Below, piece after piece: positions 1 through 11,208 of a DNA stretch of 64,000 nucleotides. The stretch spans positions 1,054,001 to 1,118,000 of the forward strand of contig JAVHJL010000003.1 of assembly GCA_036971715.1 (NCBI GenBank), written 5' to 3'. Position 1 is the first letter of the stretch; the number at the start of each line of letters is the position of its first letter. Source of the stretch: Arthrobotrys musiformis (Eukaryota > Ascomycota > Orbiliomycetes > Orbiliales > Orbiliaceae). The position numbers and the translations under genes are program-made. The notes under the pieces were generated by a model. That model saw only the letters and a program-made list of their open reading frames with translations, was not told where the DNA came from and searched no databases.

Positions 1-904
1 CTGATCCAGAACCTTTCAGGATACTCATATTATTGTAACATATCGCATTGCTTCTTTCATGTGGGAGCGAGCGACTTTGCGTATCCTTTTTTTCATTCTT
101 ATTTTTCTTTTCTTGGTTCCTTTTTTCTTGTATTATTTGTTTCCGCATTGGCAGATGGCGGGCGTTTCTGGAGTAGTGGAATCACAATTGGTACCCTTTG
201 AAATAATCCCCCCTTCCCCCCCCCTTTACGTTCCTATGAATTGTTTAATGATCAATCCGCTTTTGACTTCTTCCCCAACACCATTGTGTATAATTTACCC
301 CTACTTTTCTTTATTGGCTTCTTTTACCTTGTGCTTTTTCCTTATTCTCTGTGAGATGATTCCCCAATTGCTTGTTTTATCAGCCGTTTGAGTTTTAACC
401 TTTTTTTTTCGCTTCTTTGTCCTTGTTTTGTGATCAAAGTACATAAGACATGACTGATTGAATGAATGAAATACTTCTATCATCCGCTTATATCCGTTTC
501 TCTACCGTAATTATGCAAGATTCTCTAGTTTGTGATAATGCAGCTTAGGTCGGCGTGCATCTTCACGCCTATCGATCATAGTGCCTTACTCCAGTCGTTT
601 CCCGTCCGCACGGCGTCGACGTCGGCTGGATTTAGAGAAGACGAGGATATTCCGAAAGCAAGGCAATTTATAGACGCGCGGACGTAATGTATCGTCATCA
701 TGATCGTCATATTATATTACACAAAAGGAAGCCTAAGTTTCTATCGAAACATCCACTTCCCCCCTCCTCCCACAAAGGAAAAAAAATAGGAGAAGAAATC
801 GCAAAAAAGGAAAAAAAAAAGTAGAAAAGGCAACGACTATGCATAATGCTTTCCCAGTCTTTAAATTAACAATCCTCCGAAGTAACGGTATCCGGATTTA
901 CATT
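1..904. other. 3' flank of PPT1, no gene seen
   Basis: I see no supportable gene. Positions 1-420 are pyrimidine-rich on the plus strand (long T and C runs), so open frames there encode only Phe/Leu/Pro-rich strings. Positions 760-835 are purine-rich with several A runs. The stretch includes the 3' untranslated region of PPT1, whose stop codon is at 905-907 on the minus strand. Confidence 0.6.
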
Positions 905-2731
905 TCACATCATCTGCATCAAGGAGTTTTGCGCATAAGCCATCGGTTTGATATTAGGATGCGGGACCGCGTCGAAAGTGACAAAGTTCAATTTGTAGTC
1001 CGGGCCGACGTTGATGTATGCGCCCTTGTTACCCGTTGAGTCGCAGTAGTTCGGTGCGCTGAAGACGGTGATGCATCTTCCGTCGTGTTCTTGTTCGTAT
1101 CCTCCCATTCTGACCTCGTGGCTTCGGATCACGGCTGTCAATCCGTTGTTTTCGCAGAAGCGTTTCGTAACGTCCGGCCCGAATTGGAGGCCGACGCCGC
1201 GCTTTGAGGGGCCGCGGCCGGGTTCGGTTTGTGGGTCCGTCCAGAGCATTTCCATCATCAATCCTTCGTTTCCGGGTTGGCGTTGGGAGTGGCGGTCGAG
1301 TTTGCGGATGTCGTCTAGGGTGTATCTGTCGTCGGAGAAGAGGCCGCCGTGGAGGACGAGGTATTTGGAACCGACTAAGTGGGCGAGGGGGAGGGCGGAG
1401 AAGGCTTCGGAGAAGAGTTTGTAGACTCGTTCGGTGTATTTGGCTTTGCATTCGCCTGGGGTTTCTCATAGTTAGTATTTTTATATATTTAGAAATTTGG
1501 TGAGGATTGTATAGTACCTTCGAATCCGTAGACCTTGTTCATTTGATCGGCTTCGTGGTTTCCTCTGTTGATGAAGAATCCCTTCGGCCACAACCATTTG
1601 TATGCGAACAACAGCAGGGCAATCTCCGTCGACCAGCTGCCTCTGTCCACAAAGTCTCCGTTGAAGAGGTAGGCGTGCGACTCGCTCGGGTATCCGTTCT
1701 TGTTGAAGATCTCCAGCAAATCGAAGTACTGTCCATGGGTATCGCCGCATATTGTGAGTTTTTTGCCTTCCTCGACGGTGATGTCCGGCATTGTGTTTTC
1801 GGCGTAGAAGATTTCCTTGCACTTGAGGATTATGCGGAAGACGTATTTCTTGTGTATCTTCTTGCCGTCTTTGAAGCGTTGGATCATGTCTTTGATGAAG
1901 TCGAGGGTCATTTCTTCGCCTAGCTCGAGTCCTTCGTAGGTATCTTCGACCTCTGTTGTAGAAACCATCGTTAGTTTGGGTGTCAATATCGTAAGGAGAG
2001 TGTGTGCCAAACGTACTTATGCCATCGACATCCAACCCTTCAGCTGCGGATGGGGGTTCTCCAACTTCAATAGCCTTTAAGAACTCCGCCTTCTGGACCA
2101 TCTTCTCACACTCCAGCAATTTTAATCGGGCATCTTGGTTATTAGGCACTGTATCCGAATGGTTAGCTGGCCGCTCTACAAAAGTCCATCTTGACCACTG
2201 ATGTTTTGGACGAACACTTCTTTACTACGGTCCTGAAATCCTTTAATGCTTCTTTCGGTCTCAATATCGCAGTATTTGCCAAAGCTCGTCTGTAGTATCC
2301 CTAATGCGATAACAATTCTTAGCATCGTAGCTGGTATCTTATCGTATAGTTCCGCTTGGGTCATGTATCATAGCATACCTTGACAAAGTTAGGATCCAGT
2401 TCGATAGCTTTTGTCCCATCGGCGATAGCATATCCGTAAGCCTCGGTTTTAATGTATGCCTAGAAAAAGAACCCGATGCCACGAATGTTAGAACCGCACA
2501 GATACACACAAAATAATACAACAGATAACAACAAGGCTATAAACACTTGAAGAAGTGGGGCTAATGGGGGGGGAGGTCTACCTGGGCTCTGTTGGTGAAG
2601 TATGCCGGAACAGTTGGATCCAGTTCGATAGCCTTGGAGTAGAGGTCAATGGCCTCGTTCCAATCGTGCTTAGCAAAGGCCGCATTGCCTTTATCCTTCA
2701 AAGCCGCCGCCTCTTCCTTCGCGGAAGCCAT
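905..2731 (-). CDS. PPT1: Serine/threonine protein phosphatase 5 (TPR-PP5, Ppt1)
   Basis: PPP-family phosphatase with an N-terminal TPR domain; the family binds Hsp90 and dephosphorylates chaperone clients and cochaperones. Six exons fit in frame: 2731-2582, 2459-2379, 2300-2216, 2148-2017, 1952-1518 and 1455-905, giving 477 residues, close to the usual ~500. Residues 1-100 are TPR-like (KDKGNAAFA, YSKAIELDP, YRRALANTA). The catalytic domain has GDTHGQ (D220, H222), GDFVDRG (D249), RGNHE and SHEVRMGGYE, and ends in the PP5-type tail MAYAQNSLMQMM. The join after exon 3 uses a GTTCGT donor at 2215, weaker than its neighbours but the one that restores VVKKLPNNQDAR. The start at 2731 opens directly into the first TPR. 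Function is inferred from strong family resemblance. Confidence 0.95.
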
Positions 2732-4669
2732 GATTGTCAAACGAAGTATATACGCCCGAACGAACGAACTCTTTCTCTATTCCCCCCTCTTCGCTCTCTC
2801 ACTTCTTGCGACGACCGTAAGAAAGTTTTTTTTCCGGGCGGGATCAGCTTCCGTTCGATGTTTCGTAACACCGATACCGCTTGTGTTTTTGGCGGGGCAG
2901 TTTTTTATTTTTTTTCTCTTGCGAGTAGCTATTCTGGTACTACGGAGGTGGCGGAGGTATTGAAGCCAAAGGGTCGATGGGGGCAGGTGGGACGGAGAAT
3001 GCCGTGGCGGTGGAACCTTTGGTAGAGAACCGTTGTATCACGAAAGCTGTGGGATGGTGTTGTCTGTGGGACGTGGAGGGGGTGTAACGATAAAAGCCCA
3101 CACGAGCAAAGCAGCTCAGATCTTCGCGCCACCAGAGCCAGGGTCTGACCTGGGTTGCCACCCCCCCGGGTATCCTGGTTCCCTGGCGCAGATCGGGCAC
3201 AGATCCAACACACACAACGCAAAATCTGTATCTGGTTTCATGCTCCTTTGGGACGTTTGGACTTGTTGTGGTGTTATAGTACCGTGGATAAGGGCTCATG
3301 ATGATGGGCCGTACAAGAAAAATGAAGTGCATTGAACTTAAGCCGGTTGCGCACTATTGACCTACAGACGACTGCATTGCTATATGGCATATATGACAGA
3401 GGTTACATACATAATCCATAGATACAAGCCATTCCTAGTAAATTCCAATGAACGTCCCGATCAATAGATCTTCCCGCCACCAGGGAGAAGGAGAATTCCC
3501 AACTTCGGAGCGCGGCACGTAGAGTACTACCCTTAAAATAGAACAAGATTTTCTGACTTGACAATTTCCGAGTGACCGGTTTTTAAGGGTGTAACTTGTT
3601 GGAAAGCTCTCGAGCACTGCGGCGAAGAAGAGGCCCGGACTTAACGAATTCTTTCATGGTATTTTGAAGAGCTCAAAATTCAGCGTTCTAGGTGGCGTGG
3701 AGGTAATAAATATATGCTATCCAGGATTTTGGAGGGCTACCAGCGGATAAATTCGTAGTCACCCAGCCCTACGGCAGGTAGCTGGGATTGTGGATGACGG
3801 GCTCCGTGGCCGTGGGTTCGGGACAATTTGTATTATAAGCTAAGCATAAACAATTTTCAAGTCTTTATTGCATATATTTCTAGCTAACCCTCGACCGCTG
3901 CGGATCAAAATCGGTACTGAAATTGATATATCTCGATATCCTACTCTAACTTCACGCCTAAATGCGTATGTGAAACTCTTCTCAAGATTCCGTTGAAGTT
4001 GACATCAAGCCGTGCCCGTAAAACAGCTTTTATGTAATTAGCGTATTCTTGTTGTCAAATAACACTATTGTTTTTAATATTACCCGAGTAAAGTCAAAGG
4101 GGACTTATCCGTAGAGGATATCATTTCACACGGCACATCAGCGCCTCTCGCGCCTCATCACACGAATGGAATATCTGGATTTCCCGATTTCCGGTATAAC
4201 ACCCCTTATACCAAGCCGTTTGAGGTGCCTTGCCAACTACTCGGTAACGTATTCCAAGTACAAGTCCAGATATATAGAGATCCGAGCCGCACAAATGTTG
4301 ATACATTTCTAACACACCACGGCAATTATATCGATTCTCCAAAGCGTCGACCGCACCGGCTGGCGATTGCGGGTGAATGATATGAAACGCACGGAGGCGA
4401 TGAGATCGTGTGTACTGTCCCATACACAGGATTTACGTAATTATAAACGAGGAGGGTATATTTATAATTACCGAATTGTTTTATTTCTTGAGTCGTCGAC
4501 CAGTCTAGACCCAGAGGGCTTTTTGTACAGTCTTATATGTATTCATATATTAGTCTGGTGGTACCGCTGCATTACACTTAGGTATCTCCGTATTGAATAG
4601 CTATGGCCATAAGCTTAGATATCAACCCCCAAATTCGAACCCGAAAGCTTCGTTGATATTATAAGTAAA
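2732..4669. other. Divergent intergenic region with a repeated 18-bp motif
   Basis: This region lies between the 5' ends of PPT1 and the secreted-protein gene at 4670, so it should hold both promoters. An 18-bp motif occurs twice in the same orientation, at 3118-3135 and 3466-3483, with one mismatch. The stretch 3840-4100 is AT-rich. A 100-codon minus-strand frame at 4121-4423 is open but I recognise nothing in it and find no partner exon. Confidence 0.5.
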
Positions 4670-5960
4670 ATGCCCTACCACAGTCGCCTCCAGAGGCACC
4701 CGTGCTCCAAGCCCCGCCGGTTCTCAAACCGGCTGGCAATCCTAATTCTTCTATCCCCAAACATTATAACTCCCCATTTCGTCCAAGCCGCGCCTTTGAG
4801 CTCGGATGATTTCAAAGAGACTTCTGCGGGAACATCTATATCCAGATTCTCATCTGCATCTACGATATTTAATACCGCGATGGGGACCACCCTCATCACC
4901 CTCCCCTCTCGAACCAGGGTTATAGAGGATACAGAACCGACCGATTCGACCCATACATCCGACGAACCCTCACAACCAACCAATAGAACCCCCACCCCAG
5001 AAAACACCATAGAACCCCCCTCACCAGACCTCCACTCCAACTCCACAAACTCCACAACCCCAACCAAAACCGACAAACGCTACGGCGACACCATAAGTCC
5101 ACACTGGTTCTACGACGCAAAAATGCGCGTCGAGTGTCCCAGCGTAGATAACATCATGACCCTCGACATGAGCGGTATCGACCGCAGTCTCTTCCCCGGA
5201 AGCGAGGATTTAATCCTCCCGGTTAGATACCAGACTATGTTCGAAACCCGAGAGCAGGCGGCGGATTTCATCCTCGCCGGTGTGGCGGATTGTAAAGATT
5301 GCGATTGCCTCGAGGATGGGAGTATGATACCCAACTGGTTCAGGCTCGAGGGAACCGGGGGGAATTGTAATTCTGATAGGGTTGTTTCCATTTGTCAGCT
5401 TATATATGGTATGTCCACATTCCCCTTCTTCGCGTTCGTTCTTTATCTAGAGTTTGAGGGCCGTTTTTTTTATACAAACAAGTATTTCGTATAAAATGCT
5501 ACGATCAGAAAATTAACAAAGACCAGGTTGCTACTGCAGCGCCCGTCTAATCCAGCGTCTCCCCACCGCCACAGGGGTAACCGCAGACGACTACCAAGCC
5601 GCTCTCGACCAAATCCCCTGGAGCGTGCGCGTAGACCCTCGTAACATAGGCTACTGGTGGAAAAACGCCCCGGTAAATGCCCAAGGAAGACGAGCATGGA
5701 TGAAAGCCCCGGGTGGATACGTTCCGGGATTCACTTACGGCAGGGAGCCACCCCATAAGATATTAGTACCTGGCACGGCGGAGCCTTATTACCTCGAAGG
5801 ACCGGATGATGGTACCCTTTATAATGTCGATAGGGGGTTGCTTGGGTCTATGATGGGGGTGGGAGGCCTGGGAGGTAAGAGTAGCCTTGGGTTTGTGAAG
5901 AGGGATGATACGACACCGGCAAACCTTGGGGATGGGGAAAACTCAGCCGGTGGTCGATGA
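4670..5960 (+). CDS. Secreted eight-cysteine protein, paralogue A (unknown function)
   Basis: Two exons, 4670-5408 and 5527-5960, join within a Gly codon (phase 1; donor GTATGT, acceptor CCAG) to give 390 residues. A basic N-terminus is followed by a hydrophobic stretch at about 22-40, a probable signal peptide or signal anchor. Residues 45-135 are Ser/Thr/Pro-rich with N-glycosylation sequons, ending in a dibasic KR at 136-137 that looks like a Kex2 site. The core has cysteines at 155, 208, 211, 213, 233, 242, 248 and 250, then the motif YYLEGPD (334-340) and a Gly-rich tail with KRD at 371-373. The gene at 19731-20921 matches the last seven cysteine spacings closely, the intron site, LEGPD and KRD. 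I recognise no known domain; an extracellular or wall role is inference. Confidence 0.85.
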
Positions 5961-6809
5961 AGAGTAAAGTTGTTCCTCTGCATATTCAAAGGCATTTTTA
6001 CCGTGGTTCGTGTAGTCCGGCTTGGTTTTAAATTTTGTACCTGTGCTGCTGCGCTCTGCAAGTTTCAGTATGTAATAATCTGTATACCCGGTTTCATATC
6101 ATTTGTTTCGGCACTATTCCGACGTCCAAGTTTTTATTTCACTTGTATTGGATTCAGGTGTTTCTTCGCTGTATTTATTCCAGAATCTTTTTTCGCTACC
6201 AGCATAGATCTTTAATAATATAAATATCAACCCGGATAAACCGAGTCCGAATTGTGGTGTGCGCGAGCGTGATGTCACTAATTTCGGGCGTGTCGCAGTG
6301 TAAATTCATTTGTCGGAGCCATGAATTGGCGAGAGGAAGTGACTTAGAAGAAGGGACTTGTGGGGAGTCTCCGAGCCTAAAGCTTGGGAATATAACAATA
6401 ACATTTCATGTTTAGCTAGCCTCCAGGAGCGCCTATACAGCAGCAATACGGTTAAAACAAAAAAGAAACCGCTATCGGAAAATCGCGGGAGCGATATCAA
6501 AGCCAAAGCCATAACGGGTTTGTAGTAGAAAATAGGGTGAAAGCAAAAACAATCAAAAGGGCAGAGAGTCGGGAAGAAGGCGGAACAGGGCGGGCGATTA
6601 GAAGGTTAAACACAAAACGAAGCACAAACCCCAGAACACATGCACGCTAATTAAACTAAGTTGATCAATATTTGAGAGTAATGTATCGTAGATGTCCAGC
6701 AGCGGGGGAGGTTCCACAGCAATATCCCTTTTTGGGACGATCTGTGATATGCCTGGAAGAGCTCCAAAGATACAAATGGCGACCGCCATTGCTAAACGGA
6801 ATTTAGTTT
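5961..6809. other. Convergent 3' region between secreted protein A and CDC34
   Basis: Both flanking genes end here. An ATG at 6813-6811 (minus) overlaps the CDC34 stop and opens a 71-codon frame to 6598 with a hydrophobic N-terminus. It lies in the CDC34 3' untranslated region and is treated as unsupported. Nothing else is recognisable. Confidence 0.5.
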
Positions 6810-7985
6810 TCATGTGGGTCGTGGAGTCGCGGTTCGGGAGCTGTCCTCGAGGTTGATACCAAGAACTTGCTTGTTAGGAGTGGCAGCGATTCTCTTGGCA
6901 TCATCTTCAACTGGTTCTTCCTCGACATCATCATCTTCGGTGTCGTCTTCGGCACCGTCGTCCTCGTCTATAAGGGGTTATAAACATTAGCCTAACCGGT
7001 TGAGAATTGATTAAAAGAGCTCCATACGTACCATAAGTCATCTCAGCATCACTTCCTCCAAATGAGCCTTCATCACTGCCACCAAAGGACTCTGCTCCGG
7101 AGTCGTACCAAAAGTCATCAGAGGCATCATCCTTGGGGGGAGGTTTGATTTCAGCGGTGTCAGGCATGATGAACCCTTCCGGAATGTCTTTCTTAGAAGT
7201 CTCAACATTTTCTGCATTCTTCGTTAGTGATTGAAGCATTTTACCTAGCCGCAATTTCATGACATACCTCGGACCCTTGCATTGTATGCATCCGGGTCGT
7301 TTCTCAACATGACTCCGGCATCAACATTAGCCGCCGACGAGACTTCGGCATCATCCAATAAACTAAGAATCGAGATAAGAACTGATTCGACGCGTTGTGC
7401 TGGTGACCAACGTTCCTAATATAGAGTTTAGTCATATCGTTTGACGCTTATGTAGATAGTTTTGATGCCCATATCCATACGCTTGCTAGCTCGCCCGACA
7501 TCTCATCCTCGCCTGGTGGGTGAAGGATGGAGATGCAGAGCTTCCCATCTGGATAGATATTTGGATGCCAGAGAGGCCGTAGGAAGCGAAATTCGGGAGG
7601 CGAATATGGATAATTCGAGGGGAACTTCAATTCGGCCTGCTCGTGGGAAATGGGGTGTGGTTAGTCTACCATGTTTGTATGGATGGCCAAGCGAGCGAGC
7701 GAGGTTGGGGAGGATCCGTGCTTACCTTGAAATACCCGCCGTGGTAGACGGAGGTGGGGTTGGAGACGATGATAGCGACATCCCACAGGAACAGATTGTC
7801 TCCTTTGCCCAGCTGTATCAAAGAACCCAAATCAGCATCTGTGACGACGACCGAGAACCAGCTTTCCAGTAATTCGGCTGCAGCTGTTCGGATCCTTGCC
7901 ATCCCCGTACCTGAACATTCAACCAAGGATTCTCGCCAGGCTTGGAGAGTTGCTTAAACTCATTCATCAAGATTCGTTCCGCCAT
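6810..7985 (-). CDS. CDC34: Ubiquitin-conjugating enzyme E2, Cdc34/Ubc3 type
   Basis: This E2 works with SCF ubiquitin ligases in the family (cell-cycle regulators such as Sic1-type inhibitors). Six exons fit: 7985-7911, 7812-7726, 7636-7481, 7415-7268, 7211-7032 and 6967-6810, giving 267 residues. The UBC fold shows YHGGYFK, YPYSPPEFRFL, HPNIYPDGKLCISIL with catalytic Cys88, and the acidic-loop insertion PPGEDEMSGELAS that is diagnostic of Cdc34/Ubc7-type enzymes, followed by ERWSPAQRVESVLISILSLL. The C-terminal extension has DIPEGFIMP and DDFWYDSGAE and a run of Asp/Glu, as in Cdc34 tails that bind the SCF. The stop is at 6810-6812. Identification is firm; all joins keep frame. Confidence 0.95.
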
Positions 7986-8305
7986 TTTTTCGACCGATCT
8001 CTGGGATGTTGGATAAGTTGTTGGGCAAAAGGTGCAGGGTTGATTCCGGTGGACGACAAGGCTTTGTGGGGTTTTCGTGATGGATACTTCTACGTGGACG
8101 ACTATCGATGGGAAGAGGATCCTGGGAACGAATGTCGGTGACGGTTATATCACCTCACGAACAAGAGGTAATCTCCGACGATAGTGGCAGGGTAGTGAAG
8201 TGACAGGTAAGTAAGTACTTAGATATGGTAGGTGAAGTGGTGGCTGGAGGAGTGAAAGGAAGAGAGGGAGTGAGGAGGAGTGAGGTTCGGGAATTGGGTG
8301 AGAGA

Positions 8306-8335
8306 GTGCTGGTGAGTGCTGGTGAGTGCTGGTGA
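8306..8335. repeat. 10-bp tandem repeat, three copies
   Basis: The unit GTGCTGGTGA is present three times without mismatch, about 320 bp upstream of the CDC34 start codon. Whether it is a protein-binding site or slippage product cannot be told. Confidence 0.8.
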
Positions 8336-8858
8336 GGGATCACATCAATGAAAGCCCAGTCAGTGAGTCTAAGCGAGTGCTGAACCCTGCACTTCCCGCA
8401 CCACCACGGTCCTGTCCTTGCTCATTCGAATTCCAGCCTACTAACTAACTAATGTGTTCGGAATCCGAGGTTATATTAGTCACGACAGGAGGATCCTAAA
8501 ACTGCTGCTTTGAAGGCGCAATATAAAAGTGGTGATATCGAGAGCGGGAGTTGTGGCAGGTGGCGGATGGCGGTGAGTTTGTTTTCGTTATATCGCTCCG
8601 ATATCACTGTCCTCGAGATATATTTTGACTTTTAACTTTTGACATGAAAAACACACCGATCCGGCCCAAGCCTACATGTGTGTATAGTACGTGCTGTGTA
8701 TATGTCCCAAGTCTTCATGCCCAGCTGCGGGAGCGGACGGTCGACCGACAGACAATATAAAGTCGGGAGCTGTCAACTGGCCAAGCTCAGCGTGGGGACC
8801 TGGCCTTGGAGAGCTCGTGTGTCCCAGCAAGATGACCTGGCCTGGTTGGCTGGTCTCG

Positions 8859-8878
8859 GTCATGGTCATGGTCATGGC
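8859..8878. repeat. Hexamer repeat (GGTCAT)3
   Basis: Three perfect copies of GGTCAT. The same three-copy array occurs at 32822-32841, and a related array, (AAGGTC)3, at 33986-34003; all lie in intergenic DNA. Confidence 0.8.
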
Positions 8879-9573
8879 CAAGGGCCGTGCCATGGTCCCC
8901 ACCCTGCACTGCAGTCCAGTTCGACTGGGAAATCCATCGGTCCCATGCGCCGAACATGCTCTGGAAAGGAATGAAATTTGTCACAGGTCTGATCTTGTCA
9001 ACAAGACTAAGCTTATTACGAATACTCCCGTCGTCGGGTTTGATATTCTTATATTGCTCCGTACATATCGCAGTATATATCAATACTACCCGAATGTCTA
9101 TTGGAGTGCTGTTGTAATTTGCACGCTCAACACCATTTCAACATATGTTCAACACAAATCTCTAAATTTCCCGCCAGCTGGAGCCGTAGAGCCCTCAAAA
9201 CAATTTTGTCGTTCCACATTGCACTGCCATAGTTTGAGTCAGCAATTTTGTTTCTCTCGTTGCAGCAGGGGTATTCTTACAAGAAGTTACACGCAAATGG
9301 CTATCTTTTTAGTGGTATGTATGTAATGGTACACTGTAGTCTTGCGGATTTGAGAGACTCGCTGTAGTGAATCGTGCACGGCGTTAGCGTCCTCAAATCT
9401 CGGTCTTAGGTGTATAGGATCTATACCTAGCACCATTATCTCTTCTGAAATTTTCGAAAGCCCGCCCAATAGCCTATTCGAGTACTACGGCGACAGCTCG
9501 TTCAACAGCTCCGTTTATATTCTCTTCCAACCTCCGCCGCGGGTCATCAAACGGCAATAATTGCGGCCGTTCC

Positions 9574-11208
9574 TTAGGTTAGCTTCACATCGAGATATGC
9601 ATCTCGAAAAATTTGTGTCGAATGCAGCATCTCCATGATTAGGTGTGTTGGTGTCACGTATGTGATGTCTGTCATTCCCTCCGTGAAACCAGCGCCGCCG
9701 AGAACTATCCCACTGACCCTGCCATGGATATCGGCGACACATGCACCAGAATCGCCGGCCTCCGAAAATATGGGAGGCCCGCGATGTCCTGAGCTTGGGG
9801 CGACTCCTACGACCCCCCACTCACGGGATTTCTTTTCTATGCCCTCCCACATCCGGCGTGTGTAGCAGGACACACAGGAAGCCTTGCCGAATGTGAAGCC
9901 GGATTTCGGCCCGTGCTTGAAAACTATCGTGCATTCTTCACCGTCCCTATCCTTCATAGAAGGATTGTCGGATTCCGTCTTCGGGGTTTGGCCGCAGAGC
10001 CGGACGAGTCTGTCGTCGGGGATTTGAAATGGCGTGGAGCTTGTCGGATCGATCGAAAACATGTCGTATATTTCGTCGTCGGTTGGTTTATCGTCAAGGT
10101 AGATAGCGTTCCCGAGAAAATTGCGCTCATCTAGTTTTTCAGGATCTATCTTGATAACGGCTAGGTCCAGCGTGGTACGGCCAGGCTCGGTGGAGAAGAT
10201 TATTGGTGGGGCCCAAACGAGTTCCCCAAGAACCCGGCTCTCCACGGTTCCCCATTGCGAACTGATCTGTTTATAAAGATCTTTGAGCTCAGCTACTTCA
10301 TATGAAAGAGACGATAAGTGCGCCGTATCGCTGAGCTTATCTGTCCCATTCGCTATAGCTTTCTCTATTGCTGAAATCCTCATATTGAGGATTTCGATAT
10401 TGGAAGCCATACCACCAAGAATATTCTGCAAATGGGCGTCGCTTCCAACCCGGACTATCTCCCTCCTAGGCTGGCTTGCATCAGTTCTGATGTATTCAAC
10501 CTTGCTTTCCTCGAAACTTTCGACCAGGACTACATGGCGAGCGGTGACAATGTATATACTCTTATCTTCACCGCCAGCGGTCAAGAAAAACCCACCAGAC
10601 CCGACCACATCGAGTGTTTCCTTCGCGCAAATCGGAAAACCCAGTGTTGAAGTGAAAGGGTCTTTTTCCTCCCGGTGCCCATCTCGTTTTTCGGGGAGGT
10701 CGATAAACCGAACGCCGCCGCTGGATTTTGCGACAACGGAAGAGCGCATTTCTACAAAGCAATCTGCGATTCCATTCGTATTGATGACTTCCTGGCATTT
10801 CAACGCTGTCATCGCGGCTTTGCTATAGTCAACAGTCTTCGGCTCTACTCCAATCCAGACGATCGCTGGACCCGGTGACGGATCCGTTGCGATTGGGATA
10901 TGGACTACTTCGAGACTCGTCCAGTTTATATCCATCTGCTTGAGGACGTCCATGATGTCGTCCGAAATACCAGAATCCCACATGCTAACAATAGGGTGGC
11001 TTCCGCTAATTGCATGGATGGTTTTTGGAACTGGGTGATCAGGAAATCCGATCGGACTGATATATGGCTGGGGCTTCGTTGTCGCCAAAAGGGGTGGCTT
11101 TGACGGAAGCCCATGATAATAGTTTATCGAAAAATGTTCGCTCGTGATGACGAAGTCGTCCAAGGAGGCTATTCTACCGTCGGAGCTCGTGCTGTCTATG
11201 GCGCTCAC
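9574..11208 (-). CDS. Trypsin-fold peptidase-like protein, unknown substrate
   Basis: A single-exon protein of 544 residues, unusual among its intron-rich neighbours. The C-terminal half carries a plausible serine-peptidase triad: His225 in VTARHVV, Asp348 in TLDLAVIKID and Ser487 in EAGDSGACVADIHGRVSGIV, the order and spacing expected of a chymotrypsin/HtrA-type fold. The segment between His and Asp contains a predicted helical stretch (about 265-320). The N-terminal ~165 residues (for example WTSLEVVHIPI and GPAIVWIGVEP) form a separate domain I cannot name, similar in style to fungal proteins annotated only as hypothetical. I see no signal peptide, so a cytosolic or nuclear site is likely. 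The peptidase fold is inferred from motifs; activity is not shown. Confidence 0.85.
   Translation of the reverse strand: MSAIDSTSSDGRIASLDDFVITSEHFSINYYHGLPSKPPLLATTKPQPYISPIGFPDHPVPKTIHAISGSHPIVSMWDSGISDDIMDVLKQMDINWTSLEVVHIPIATDPSPGPAIVWIGVEPKTVDYSKAAMTALKCQEVINTNGIADCFVEMRSSVVAKSSGGVRFIDLPEKRDGHREEKDPFTSTLGFPICAKETLDVVGSGGFFLTAGGEDKSIYIVTARHVVLVESFEESKVEYIRTDASQPRREIVRVGSDAHLQNILGGMASNIEILNMRISAIEKAIANGTDKLSDTAHLSSLSYEVAELKDLYKQISSQWGTVESRVLGELVWAPPIIFSTEPGRTTLDLAVIKIDPEKLDERNFLGNAIYLDDKPTDDEIYDMFSIDPTSSTPFQIPDDRLVRLCGQTPKTESDNPSMKDRDGEECTIVFKHGPKSGFTFGKASCVSCYTRRMWEGIEKKSREWGVVGVAPSSGHRGPPIFSEAGDSGACVADIHGRVSGIVLGGAGFTEGMTDITYVTPTHLIMEMLHSTQIFRDAYLDVKLT

Larger units (their letters stand above)
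7986..9573. other. Intergenic region upstream of CDC34
   Basis: This stretch holds the CDC34 promoter and the 3' flank of the peptidase-like gene. It contains a 10-bp unit GTGCTGGTGA repeated three times at 8306-8335 and the hexamer GGTCAT repeated three times at 8859-8876. Long open frames on both strands around 8690-9326 overlap the hexamer repeat and show no family features. Confidence 0.5.

Noticed and set aside
1029..1469. Arg/Pro-rich minus-strand frame inside PPT1
   Set aside because: Out-of-frame shadow of the PPT1 catalytic exon.
4121..4423. 100-codon minus-strand frame with normal-looking composition
   Set aside because: No signal peptide, domain or partner exon; frames of this length occur by chance many times in the window.
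8691..9326. 211-codon plus-strand frame upstream of CDC34
   Set aside because: It overlaps the GGTCAT tandem repeat and open frames on both strands; translation is repeat-driven (Met-Val runs) with no family features.
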